Source: Glomus cerebriforme (taxonomy: Eukaryota; Glomeromycota; Glomeromycetes; Glomerales; Glomeraceae). From it: a DNA stretch of 10,408 bases. This document shows, one piece after another, positions 1 to 8,302 of the stretch (position 1 is the stretch's first letter; each line of letters starts with the position of its first letter). The DNA lies in assembly GCA_003550305.1 (NCBI GenBank), contig QKYT01000196.1, forward strand, positions 163,180 through 173,587. The letters are read 5' to 3'. The notes below the pieces were generated by a model, which was given only the letters and a program-made list of their open reading frames with translations, did no database searches and was not told the origin of the DNA. The position numbers and the translations under genes were made by a program.

Positions 1-47
1 ATTATCATATTGCAGACCTGCGCAGATCTGCAGACTAAAAAATTTGC
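1..47. repeat. Left copy of a dispersed ATATTGCAGAC-type repeat with clustered palindromes
   Basis: The segment is much richer in G and C than its surroundings. It contains overlapping short palindromes (CTGCGCAG, CAGATCTG, CTGCAG) and three GCAGA cores. Positions 1-17 match 4975-4991 at 15 of 17 bases in the same orientation. Positions 22-47 match about 5026-5051 at roughly 20 of 26, including AAAATTTGC at the end. Seen directly: a direct repeat on both sides of the transposon nest. Inferred: both belong to one low-copy repeat family. The full length cannot be judged because the window begins here. Confidence 0.5.
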
Positions 48-53
48 CGATGT

Positions 54-161
54 AATGTAATTAATTTAATTAACACAATTTTTAAAAAATTTTGATTCTA
101 ATGTAAATAATTTAATTAATACAGTTTTTTTTTGTTAATTTACTTAATTTACGCAACTTTT
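54..161. repeat. Degenerate AT-rich tandem repeat, about three units
   Basis: Positions 54-83 and 100-129 agree at 27 of 30 bases (AATGTAA, TAATTTAATTAA, then ACA and a T run). A third, weaker copy lies at about 132-161. The first two units start 46 bases apart and the third follows about 32 bases later. Some similarity is expected by chance in such AT-rich DNA, but the first pair is closer than that. Positions 162-349, up to the end of the hAT pseudogene, show no further feature. Confidence 0.4.
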
Positions 162-349
162 AAAATATTATAAGTCAATAATAATTGTATTTGTATAATT
201 ATATGTTAACTGAACTCTAATCATAAATATTATGTTCTGCATAATTACAATGATATGTATTTTCTAAATAGTTAATAATGTTACATCATTTAAAAGCATA
301 TGATATTAGAATTAATTTTTTATTAGGTTAAAATTTTACATTATTTTCT

Positions 350-1707
350 TTATTTATCATTATAATTATTGTACAAATCCTCTACATCATAATCATAATT
401 TTCTTTCCCCTCACTTTCATTCTCATTATCATTATTACCATTTTTTTCATAATCATTATTATATTCTTTAGAATCATCATCCAAAATATCATTTGAAATT
501 TTACCAATTTCTTTATTATTAATTCATGTGATAAATTGTCATATTTATCAATCTATATATATTCTATTAAAATAATACAATTATCTGAAGGAATTGTAAT
601 TTGATAGGCCAAACTTTCATTTGATAAAATGTTACATTCTTCTTTATTATCATTGATTTCTGCAAGAGCCTTCGCAATTCAAATGTTCATCTCAGTTTCA
701 CTAATACGAGTATTATTTTTTTCTATACCATAAAAACCAAGCTCTATCTTAGTATTTGATTTCCAATGTATGATTATTTTACCTATAGATTCTAGTTGAT
801 TTATATTTAAATTTAAATACTGATCATTAAATAGTCATCTGAGAGTAGAGAATCCTCTTTTACAACTGGCTGAATTTAAACAAATTACTAATAAATGACT
901 CATGATTCTTGGAAGGCTATTGGGTAAAGGGTCTATATTAATCAAGTTCTGCTAATTTAGAGGATCATTTATTGAGTAAGATTCATCAAGATCAAAGGGT
1001 AGTTTTCTATTTTGAATTTTTGATAGTTTTTGATTTGTTCATATAAGACTCTAGATTCTTTGAGATCAAAATCTATCCTTTTTCTGATTGTAATTATGCA
1101 TCTCACAATTCTTGAATAAGCTTTGTCTTTGAGAAGTTTAGTCCTAAATTGAGGATCTAAAAAAAACATGTAATATATTTATCATCATCAAATTTCTTAA
1201 ATCTTTCATTCATTATGTTAAAATAATGATTACAGAAGTTCTGGTTGAATGATCTTGGCAATTTTTTTAAAATCGCTAACAATCTTATCAAGCTTAAAAA
1301 ATAATCTTCAAGCATTACTAATCTGAATTCTAAATCTAAGATGGCTTTTCTTAATAGATTCAGAATGAAAGAAAGAATTCACAAATCAGAAAAAAATTTC
1401 TTGTTTGAATGACACATTTGATTTTATCGTTCAATAAATTACTATTATTAGTAATAATTTATTCTAGTACTAGTTTCAATCTAACTATTGAATCTACTGA
1501 ATCGCTGGTAGTTATCTATCATATTTTACAATACAGTCTTATACTTTCTCCACAAATATTATTTTCTTTGATAAATTGTATAAGTTTTGTGTTTGCTTGA
1601 TATAAATTTTTAAAAAATGAACCTAAAATATTAACCTTTTACAATAAATGATCACTAAAGCTTTTTTTAACAATATCATATACAATCAGATTTATTGCAT
1701 GTGTAAT
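350..1707 (-). pseudogene. hAT-family transposase, C-terminal two thirds, heavily decayed
   Basis: Read on the minus strand through several frame changes and stops, the order of hAT transposase motifs is kept. From 1707 downward: THAINLIVYDIVKK (the C/H..NL...D segment of the catalytic core), a run ending in two stops where KTRW is expected (about 1545), a 69-codon open stretch (about 1365-1160), FFLDPQFR at 1169 (the hAT LHPxYR motif), PFDLDESYS, then NSASCKRGFSTLR (837-880), which is the hAT dimerisation motif NSASCERGFSxxGW with substitutions. An acidic Asp/Glu/Asn-rich tail follows and ends at TAA (350-352). A frameshift inside the tail (about 500-540) joins its two parts. Many damaged sites are explained by G-to-A or C-to-T changes (Trp or Arg codons to stops, Glu to Lys). 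It cannot make an active transposase. The upstream end is cut by the Tc1 insertion. It is the oldest layer of the nest. Confidence 0.82.
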
Positions 1708-1708
1708 A

Positions 1709-1736
1709 CAGATGGTCACCAAAATTATCTGGACAC
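1709..1736 (+). repeat. Left terminal inverted repeat of the Tc1-type element
   Basis: The sequence CAGATGGTCACCAAAATTAT followed by CTGGACAC lies directly after the target TA and has the look of a Tc1-type terminal repeat (CAG start, ACCAAAATTATC, then GGACAC). Its inverted partner was searched for by eye on the right and not found, so the call rests on position and resemblance. The length is approximate. Confidence 0.55.
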
Positions 1737-1861
1737 TTAGTTTTGCTGAAATTATACTGATTATTACGTGTTATTATAATGTAAACAAACAATGATTTTA
1801 TACTTAAGATTATAATAAAATCAATTTTTTGCACCATATTCTTTCTAGAACTTTCAGAAAA

Positions 1862-2511
1862 ATGAAACCACTTATCCCAAAAACTCGTGATGCAATCATT
1901 TATGGTTACAAATGCGGATAATCATGTCATACAATTGCTAAACAACTGAGGTGTACTGTTAATATAATTAAACGCTATTATGAAACACACTCCTTTATAC
2001 CAAAAAAACAAAGTAGCTGTCCTCCACTCCTTGACTTACCAGCTCAGCAAAGGCTTAAGGCTCTTGTTAAAGAAGACAGTAAAAATTATTGACTTTATGC
2101 AAAAAAACTTGCAACTATCTGAATAGCCTAAGAAAGGCAACCTATTTCTCATAATATTATACGTCGTAACCTTAAAAAGTTGGACTTAAAGCTTGTATTC
2201 TTCATCATAAACCTGCAATAACAGAAGCACATCATTAGGCTTATCTTGAGTGGACTTATGAACATAAAAATTGAACAGTAGGAAAGTAGAGAAGAGTTCT
2301 TTTTTCAGATGAAAGTACCTTCACACAATTTCAAAAGGGTTGTTAAGGAATGGTGTGGCGTGAATCTGAAGAAGAGTTAAATCCTGATTGTGTTTCTGCA
2401 ACTGTAAAGCACAGTCCTAGTAAGATGTTCTGGGAATGCTTTTTCTGGAATGGTCTTAGGCCAATTGTTCTATTAAATAGTTCAGTTATTGGACAATTAC
2501 ATGTTAAAGTT
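1862..2511 (+). pseudogene. Tc1/mariner transposase, N-terminal two thirds, broken
   Basis: The frame begins MKPLIPKTRDAII. A helix-turn-helix region follows with SCHTIAKQLRCTVNIIKRY, then a stretch ending CPPLLD, which corresponds to the GRPPLLD linker of Tc1 transposases. In-frame stops occur at 1919-1921 and several times between about 2089 and 2130. A frame change near 2205 leads into the catalytic domain, where RRVLFSDEST carries the first Asp of the DDE triad and is followed by FWECFFWNGL, equivalent to the MFWGCFSWxG motif. The frame runs to 2511 and is then cut by poly(T). The second Asp and the final Glu lie beyond the cut and are absent. At least four further stops lie in the second frame. 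It cannot be functional. Confidence 0.85.
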
Positions 2512-2512
2512 A

Positions 2513-2527
2513 TTTTTTTTTTTTTTT
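2513..2527 (-). other. Retroelement poly(A) tract
   Basis: Fifteen uninterrupted T on the plus strand mark the 3' end of the minus-strand retroelement and abut the last readable Tc1 codon. The tract marks the junction between the two elements. Confidence 0.7.
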
Positions 2528-2544
2528 AAAACAAGTTAATTGCA

Positions 2545-2550
2545 TTTATT
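2545..2550 (-). terminator. Polyadenylation signal AATAAA of the retroelement
   Basis: TTTATT on the plus strand reads AATAAA on the minus strand, 17 bases before the poly(A) tract. This is the canonical spacing for cleavage and polyadenylation. AT-rich DNA gives many such hexamers by chance, but position and tail together make this one credible. Confidence 0.6.
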
Positions 2551-2696
2551 ATAATTATTGAAGTTCTAAAAAGAATACATAATTATGAAAGATAAATCAC
2601 GAATATACCTTCTGAAGCAGAAAAGCATAACTTATCACACGAAGAAAAGATTCAAGAGGAAAGTCTTGTTACCAAGGACTATTCTTCAATCATAAT

Positions 2697-3737
2697 CTAA
2701 ACTTCCTGACCTTGTACCAGTGATGAATCAAAATGACTAACTAATCTATTTATTTTATCTAAATTATTATGTAAATCCAATGATAAATCCAATTGTTCAT
2801 ATAACGCACTATTATACATGCCCTCCGTTAATTTTGCTAATTTGCCAACCTTTCTGACAACAATATCGCCTACTCTAAATCCCTCTTTAATAAACCTCTG
2901 CACTCTATTTTTCTATTGAGAAAAGGCACAAAGGTCATGCATGTCCAAGCTTTCTATAGGATTATCAAATTCGTCCATAGATGAAACACCAAAATAATGG
3001 TGAACTTTACTTGAGCGTGAAGAAAAGTTTGAATCCGTCAAGTTCGTAACTGTGCTAAAAGATGAATTATCGTCTATAATGAGCGTGGCTTCCCATTCTT
3101 TAAATAATTTGTTTCTTGGTAGCCAAATAAAATGATGAAAGGTTTGAATGAGAAAAGTGGACAACTTGTCCAGTATTTGAAAGGTAACTTGATTAGAATA
3201 GGTGATAGCATGAAATTTCTGAAAAGTCGCATTTGAATGTATGGATCGCAAGGTATAAAACAAAAGCCAATCATTGTTATCATCAATAAGCGAATCTTCA
3301 GAGAAAAAATTTTTGAGGAACAAAAAAAGTGTACTTTTTTGAGCATTCGGTGCGTCAGAATCCTTAAAAGGATCCCAATTGATAATAAATTGTGATAGAT
3401 TAGCAATGGCTTTTTCCTTGACTTCAACCCATTTGGATTTCAGTAAGGGGCATTTAATCAAATGAAATAAGATCTTTTGCTCCATATTGCAGAAAAGGCA
3501 TTTATCATTCTTGAACTTTGACGGGTGTCGTTCTTTCATGATATTCATAGTGAGAAGCGACAAAGTGAGAAGTTTGAGTTGTCGGGAGAAGGCCTCATGT
3601 ATGGTGGAGTGGAAGCAATAAGAATTATTTCTAATAAAAAATGCAGTCCACAAAGTGTCCGTGAGCGAATGAATAGGTATCATCGTAGAGATCAAAGTTG
3701 TAGTAGGTCGTAGACTATGACACGGCCATTTTGGCAT
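2697..3737 (-). pseudogene. Retroelement C-terminal region with C2HC motif, one in-frame TAG
   Basis: This frame continues the RNase H protein after a one-step frame change around 3715-3737, where the two frames overlap by 23 bases. Residues 80-96 of this frame form C-x2-C-x8-H-x3-C (CLFCNMEQKILFHLIKC), like the zinc-binding motif after RNase H in many non-LTR elements (zf-RVT type). About ten residues before it comes KERHPSKF, a short basic stretch. A TAG at 2913-2915 interrupts the frame, but the same frame then stays open for 71 more codons (including GFRVGDIVVRKVGKLAKL) to a stop at 2697-2699. The TAG is therefore a single nonsense mutation, probably CAG to TAG. No other damage is visible. 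Confidence 0.68.
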
Positions 3738-4596
3738 TATGTAGGAGCTTGATAAAAGAACATTTTACTGGCATATTATCCCATACTAACTGATATTGTA
3801 TCAAATTGAAGTCACAAAACTGACAAGCTCCTATACTGTCTTGACTTTGAATACCCTGCTTGGCTAATTTGTCCACTGCTTCATTAAAAGAATCGCCTGC
3901 ATGACCGTTGACTTTTCGCATCTGTAAGGAAATATATTTAACCTTTAATAAATAAGAAATAGAAAGTAAAAAAGATCTATTATTATTATTAAAAATTTTT
4001 CTATAATTAATAAAACCAATATCTAAAAAATTATTAATGCCATTAATCGCTACTTTACTATCTGTGTAAATAACTAAATTAAAGTTCGAAGGAGTAGCTA
4101 ATACAGCAGTGAAAATTGCACATAATTCAGCTCTAGTAAATGAAGGCCAATCGAATAACTGGCAACAAAATGTTAAATTGGGAAAATCTTTTGCTATCCA
4201 TCCTGATCCCATGTGAGCTTCATTTTGGGAGAATATTAATGATCCATCAGTGTAAATGTGCAGACTGTTAGAGGAGTGTGCACTAAAGTCTTTTAAAAGG
4301 GATATTAAACATTCTTGAGTATCAACTTCTTGTATGAATTTCTGTATAAGAATCTCTTCAAAGGTACGGCAATCCAGAATATAGATGTGAGGAATATCCT
4401 CTATATTTGAAGCTAAGTTATATGCATCTAACTGAGCAGGATCATTGTGAAAATAGAATAAATCTGAATAGTAGGAAGCTTCTGAAGGTACAATTTGATT
4501 CTGATCATTCTTTTTAATGTTTGCAAGGCAAGTAATGTCAGCAGTCGTTGATAAATGAAAAGTGCACAGACCCTCGCGAATCGTAAGTGAATTCAA
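3715..4596 (-). pseudogene. RNase H domain of the non-LTR retroelement, catalytic residues intact
   Basis: The frame encodes 293 residues after a start-like TTG at 4594-4596. No ATG lies upstream within the frame, which is open to 4635, so this is an internal part of a longer polyprotein. RNase H motifs are in order: YTDGS (Asp117), TRAELCAI (Glu157), YTDSKVAI (Asp179), KVNGHAGD (His232) and NEAVDKLA (Asp242). These are the four carboxylates and the loop histidine of the family, which removes RNA from RNA-DNA hybrids during retrotransposition. The preceding 110 residues are the linker after the missing reverse transcriptase. The frame ends early at TAG 3715-3717; the natural continuation lies in the frame that ends at 2697. 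Frame and motifs are well preserved, so this is the youngest layer of the nest. Confidence 0.8.
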
Positions 4597-4625
4597 TTCA
4601 TGATTAAAGGTACATGTTTGATTCC

Positions 4626-4793
4626 TCTTTTTTTTCTAATAATTTTTGCAAAAAATGTAAAAACATCTTGAAAATATTTTTTGCAATTATTAGTCAAGTA
4701 TTCATATAAAACATATGGTTTTTCATATTTCCAATTAGTATGACAGTAATTACAAGTCACAGAATAATGACCTTTTATTGTTTGAGCACCCTT
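4626..4793 (-). pseudogene. Degenerate BED-type zinc finger, possible hAT N-terminus
   Basis: An open run of 56 codons on the minus strand starts KGAQTIKGHYSVTCNYC and has Trp four residues after the second Cys, then EYLTNNCKKY. This is the pattern of the BED finger at the start of hAT transposases (C-x2-C, Trp, then HL and N-x-C). The zinc-binding His of the usual HL is replaced by Tyr, so zinc binding is probably lost. There is no in-frame start: a stop lies just upstream, while an ATG in another frame lies at about 4806. It has the same strand as the hAT copy at 350-1707 and the position expected of its N-terminus, but the roughly 270 residues normally between are missing. Confidence 0.55.
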
Positions 4794-4946
4794 TATTAGT
4801 TTTCATCGATATTATTGAGACTTGAGATTTAAAAGAGAAGAAAAATATGCAAAGAATAATAGAACTTCTTTATATAGTAATATATAATCTTGTAATATAT
4901 TATATATAGTGATTATCATAATATATGAATTATGACATTATACTGA

Positions 4947-5051
4947 TTTATGATATTACAGACATTATGAACTAATTATGATATTGTAGACTAATTACAA
5001 TATTGCAGATTAGAATTACAAAATTGTAGATATTTAGACTTTAAAATTTGC
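4947..5051. repeat. Degenerate 19-bp tandem repeat, right copy of the ATATTGCAGAC repeat
   Basis: Four diverged units follow each other: 4947-4963 (TTTATGATATTACAGAC), 4973-4991 (TAATTATGATATTGTAGAC), 4992-5010 (TAATTACAATATTGCAGAT) and 5011-5031 (TAGAATTACAAAATTGTAGAT). The segment continues to AGACTTTAAAATTTGC (5036-5051), which matches positions 32-47 of the window at 14 of 16. The remaining DNA between 4794 and 5158 shows only AT-rich sequence, including TATA-like runs at 4870-4910, and no gene. Confidence 0.5.
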
Positions 5052-5158
5052 AATGTTTTATAATACTACAAATTGCAATTCATATGCATTAAGGTGTAAT
5101 TATTCTATCAGTTGGATCTGGTATACTGTACATCTTTTTTTATGAAAAGAAATTCTTG

Positions 5159-5369
5159 TTACTTTATATATTTGTTAAAGTATGATTCAGCAATTTTCCA
5201 TATTATGAATTCCATTTTTTGACTCAATTCTAATTCATTCTCTTCTTTTCCCTCTTCTTTTTCTTCTTCTTTTTTATAATCACTATTATATATTCTTTTC
5301 TTGATGATCAACATCCCTATTTTCATCTTCTAGAACATCATACCTATATATATTTTCATCATCTAGAAT
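5159..5369 (-). pseudogene. Acidic low-complexity reading-frame remnant
   Basis: A minus-strand frame at 5369-5286 reads ILDDENIYRYDVLEDENRD and ends in stops. In another frame, 5281-5159, a Lys/Glu-rich stretch (DYKKEEEKEEGKEENELELS) leads to KIAESYFNKYIK and a stop. Together they look like one acidic tail broken by a frameshift, similar in composition to the acidic tail of the hAT pseudogene at 350-540. No domain is recognised. Low-complexity Glu/Lys runs are easily produced by TTC-rich DNA, so this may not be a former gene. Positions 5370-5599 hold an open but unrecognised Asn/Tyr/Phe-rich frame on the same strand. Confidence 0.3.
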
Positions 5370-5599
5370 ATATATTATAATTAAGGGATAGATCAGAAAA
5401 ATTATATAAAGAACCATAAAATTCAAATATTGGTAGGTTAGAAAAGTTGTACTGATAAATTATGAACAGGACAGAATTATTATATAAAGAATTATAATAA
5501 GAATTGAATAACAAGTTAAAAGTATAGAGAAATTTGTATTTGGAGCAATATTTTTCATTGTAAGTAGTTTTGTTAATAGTTTAAAGTTTCATATAGGTA

Positions 5600-6304
5600 T
5601 TATAATTGATATGAATTATTAATGCTATCTATAGAAACTTTGCTATCTGTGAAAATATTAAGATTTGTAAGAGATTGCATAAAAAGTAATGAGAATGACA
5701 TCTAATTTTGCACAAGCTAGAAGAGGATCAATTATTCATTGTATAATGAAACTTTATATGAGAATGATCACAATATTAACCCAGCTGCAGCTTATTTTTG
5801 AGTTATCATCAGTGATTTTGAGGATTATTATTTGAGATGAGTAAAGTCAATTCTCCATTTGGCAGGTATGAATGTGAAAAATAAAGATCAGCAGTGATAT
5901 AAGAATCTTTTTGCGAAATGTATGTATTCTTTTTGACACTATTAAATTAATTTGGTTAATTTTGAATTGGCAAGTAAAATTATGGTTAGTATAAAATTCT
6001 ATCAAATTCTTTATCAAATTCTTTATTAGAATTTAAAATAAAATCAAATTTATCATTATTAAATCTTTTATAGTATTATTTGGTAAACTTGAAAAAGTAA
6101 TCACAATGCTATATGTGCAGTTGATCATGTAGCATCATAAATATCACCATATGCAAAAGAATTTTGCTTAAAATCAATATTATCAATTACAGATACATTT
6201 TAAATTTTAATCCAGTAATTATTCAAAATTGAAACTTTAATATTGTCTGAGGGTTAGGATTATAGTTTTGTAAGATTTGTGAATTTTTTGGATAAAATTT
6301 CAAA
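5600..6304 (-). pseudogene. Second, more decayed retroelement remnant with RNase H motifs
   Basis: Read downward from 6304 with frame changes, the minus strand gives an unrecognised conserved-looking region: VSILNNYWIKI, NIDFKQNSFAYGDIYDAT, then STAHIAL and FNNDKFDFILNSNKEFDK, with several stops, two of them TGA where Trp is likely. Next come YITADLYFSHSYLPNGEL and RNase H-like pieces: ITDDNSKISCSW (first Asp, TDGS altered), ACAKLDVIL (RAEL altered, Glu to Lys) and NIFTDSKVSIDSINN (TDSK, Asp kept) ending at TAA 5600-5602. The last motif closely resembles YTDSKVAINGINN of the retroelement at 3715-4596, so this is the same general kind of element but a different lineage. At least six stops and three frame changes make it a dead copy. 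Confidence 0.55.
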
Positions 6305-7291
6305 TAAAAGCTCCTAATAAAATAGTAGTTAAAGGAGCAAACTATTTATATTTTAATGGAAGAAAAAACATGTTTATATTTCTTTTTTTAATCGAATTTA
6401 CTATATACTGTAAGAATATATTTTATTTTCATTTTAAAGGAAATAAAAGGAGGTCTGAAATAATTTTGAAGATATTTAAAATTTCTCCCTAATATTTGAC
6501 TTTATGTATGAGAAGCTTAAAAATGGTTAAACACAATTCTCTATATTAATCCAGGATGTTAAGACAACTTTGATGCATACTTGTAATATTTACATATGTA
6601 ATAAGATTCAAAAAATATTGATTTCCCATGGGTCATAGGGAATTATTTTCTGATAAATGGCTGATTCTAGTTGTTTTTTTATATAACAAGATCAAAAAGT
6701 CAAGCAATCTTTTGTTTGTATTTCTTATTGTTTTTTGTTCTTTCTTTAGCTTTAACTATATTATAAGGGATAAAATATATTATTTGTAAATAGTGAGACT
6801 GTCCAAATTACTTTTATATTTAATTAAATGCAATTATTATTAAAATAATCTTTAGATTATTTTCATTTTCTATCTATTATAATTCTAATACTTTTATCCA
6901 TTGTTTTGTTTCTCTATTTCTTATATCCTGCAGCTGGATTTGAAATCAGCTATTTCATCATTCTTATTATTATTCTTTTACCTCTTTTGTAAAGCACACT
7001 TGTTTTTAATGCATGTTGGGATTAACAAATATATGATACATAATTTAAAGCCAAACTATGTCTGTCTTTAATTAAAATTCATTTACAATATAAGTTATTT
7101 TACCAATAGAAAAATGCAACTACCATGCACAGTATTATAATAGTGTTTTTTTTTCCATTTATTTAATTATTTTTACTTAAAAAAATTTAATGAAAGAGAT
7201 TGAGATGTATAAAAAAAATGCCTATATATATAAAAAAAAATTTTCCTTCTAAAGCAAATTTTCCTCCACGGTGTTTAATGAAAGTTTTATT
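6305..7291. other. AT-rich stretch without a supported gene
   Basis: No frame of useful length or recognisable motif was found. A short hairpin (GCTCCT / AGGAGC) lies at about 6309-6337. A minus-strand run at about 6840-7010 reads without obvious low complexity (pieces such as RGKRIIIRMMK and NPAAGYKK) but carries several stops and matches no family I recognise. A, T and TA runs make up the rest, for example at 7135-7250. Confidence 0.5.
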
Positions 7292-7345
7292 ATACTTATG
7301 TTAAGTATTTATGGTATTAAACAATTTACAAATTGTTTAATACCA
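7292..7345. repeat. Perfect 16-bp inverted repeat with adjacent 7-bp inverted repeat
   Basis: TGGTATTAAACAATTT (7312-7327) is followed by a 2-base spacer and its exact reverse complement (7330-7345). Directly to the left, ATACTTA (7292-7298) and TAAGTAT (7302-7308) form a second inverted repeat with a 3-base spacer. A perfect 16-bp arm with 2-base spacing is improbable by chance even in AT-rich DNA. It could be a foldback end, a remnant of two abutting transposon ends, or a cruciform-forming site. No gene boundary is nearby that would make it a terminator. Confidence 0.75.
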
Positions 7346-7406
7346 AAGATTTTCTTTTATAAAAAGGATAAATAGTTTAAGAAATTAATTTTGATTTTTA
7401 CCAACA

Positions 7407-7511
7407 TTATTGATCATTACTGTCATCACCATTACACATAATTTCACAGAATTTGGCTCGGATTTCAGGTGGTGGTGGTGTTGGACAAGTTAAGGCAAGA
7501 TGTGCGATCAT
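7407..7511 (-). pseudogene. Half of a second BED-type zinc finger
   Basis: A 34-residue minus-strand frame starts MIAHLALTCPTPPPPEIRAK and ends in an Asn/Asp-rich stretch and TAA (7407-7409). HLALxC followed by Pro-rich sequence is the second half of the BED fingers found before hAT-type transposases. The first half (C-x2-C and Trp) should lie just upstream, but a stop directly precedes the ATG and no such motif was seen at 7512-7700. It is either a fragment or an exon whose upstream exon has been lost. Confidence 0.4.
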
Positions 7512-8302
7512 TTAAATAATTGTAATAAATTAAATTAACAATTATTTTATAAATAATTCATTATTCATGTTTTCATTTTCTTGAAATGTATATTGTATAT
7601 TATCAATTGCAATTAACTAATTATTTGATATTCTCCACTGATGCTACTGATGTCAATGACAATGATGATGTAATTTTTTGTAATGCTTATAGTAAATTGA
7701 AAAAATCTAGATTATTATATATTAATACTAGGAACAACTATATTTGTATAATTTTTGAATAAATTATTATAAAGTTATATAAATTAGAATTTTAAGAACG
7801 GGATAATTGGCAAGATCCAAAAATCAATCATTGTTTCACCTATAGCATTTTTAATAGTAAATATGCTTTAATCATCAAGATGAACTTATGTTGACTTAAA
7901 TAAAATTTTACATAAAGAATTTAATATTTATAGTATATAATTGATTGAATATTTTAAGGCTTTAATTATAGAGATAAAGTAACTTTCTAAAACTCATATA
8001 GATGGCATTTGTTATTTTACGTTTTTTTTTCAAAATGTAGAGGATACAAAGCACGTTGGTTACTGTTTAATATTGTGTTAGGCTTATAACGATGTGAAGT
8101 ATGCATGATATGAGTAGATGTAATATCATATATTTGTGATGATATTATAAAGGTGCTGGTACTGACTATGAATAATGATGTTGATATTGGTTATAGAGAA
8201 AATATCTAATTCTAATAATCTAAATATTTTCTTAGTATTTTAAAATCATTGATTGCTGTCTTCTTTTATTCCTTTTATTTAATAATTTTTCAATAAATGG
8301 TA
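7512..8302. other. AT-rich stretch without a supported gene
   Basis: Nothing convincing is seen on either strand. A short degenerate ATGATG/TGATGTCAATGAC run lies at about 7638-7674. Short open runs around 8140-8210 (plus strand) have no recognisable motif and were not called. Confidence 0.5.

Larger units (their letters stand above)
1707..2512 (+). mobile_element. Tc1/mariner-type DNA transposon, left part, inserted at TA in the hAT gene
   Basis: The hAT reading frame is interrupted exactly at a TA (1707-1708), the target dinucleotide of Tc1/mariner elements. The foreign DNA starts with CAG at 1709, as many Tc1 elements do. A leader of about 150 bases precedes the transposase start at 1862. 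The element stops at 2512, where a retroelement poly(A) tract begins. The right third of the transposase and the right terminal repeat were not found anywhere in the window. The second TA copy is therefore missing too. Confidence 0.72.
2513..4635 (-). mobile_element. 5'-truncated non-LTR (LINE-type) retroelement inserted in the Tc1 copy
   Basis: On the minus strand the order is: RNase H domain, C2HC-bearing C-terminal region, about 170 bases of 3' untranslated sequence, AATAAA signal (2545-2550), then a run of 15 A (2513-2527). This is the 3' end of a polyadenylated transcript copied into DNA by target-primed reverse transcription. No reverse transcriptase motif (such as YADD) is present upstream, so the copy is 5' truncated, as usual for LINEs. 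The 5' boundary is uncertain: the coding frame is open back to a TAG at 4636-4638. No convincing target-site duplication was found; the only shared string, TACATGTT (about 2498 and 4611), does not abut the tail. Confidence 0.75.

Noticed and set aside
1409..1600. Plus-strand 63-residue frame
   Set aside because: It lies antisense to the hAT remnant, which carries recognisable motifs in order on the other strand.
3074..3427. Minus-strand 117-residue frame
   Set aside because: Out-of-frame shadow of the retroelement C-terminal region; no motifs and a Phe/Leu/Ile-rich composition typical of shadows.
3525..3713. Plus-strand 62-residue frame
   Set aside because: Antisense to the retroelement frame with the C2HC motif.
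2498..4618. TACATGTT as target-site duplication of the LINE
   Set aside because: The copies do not abut the poly(A) tract or a defined 5' end, and an 8-base match is expected by chance in this composition.
6792..6818. Right terminal repeat of the Tc1 element (ACTGTCCAAATTAC)
   Set aside because: It matches the left end only loosely, lies 2 kb past the nest, and has no transposase sequence next to it.
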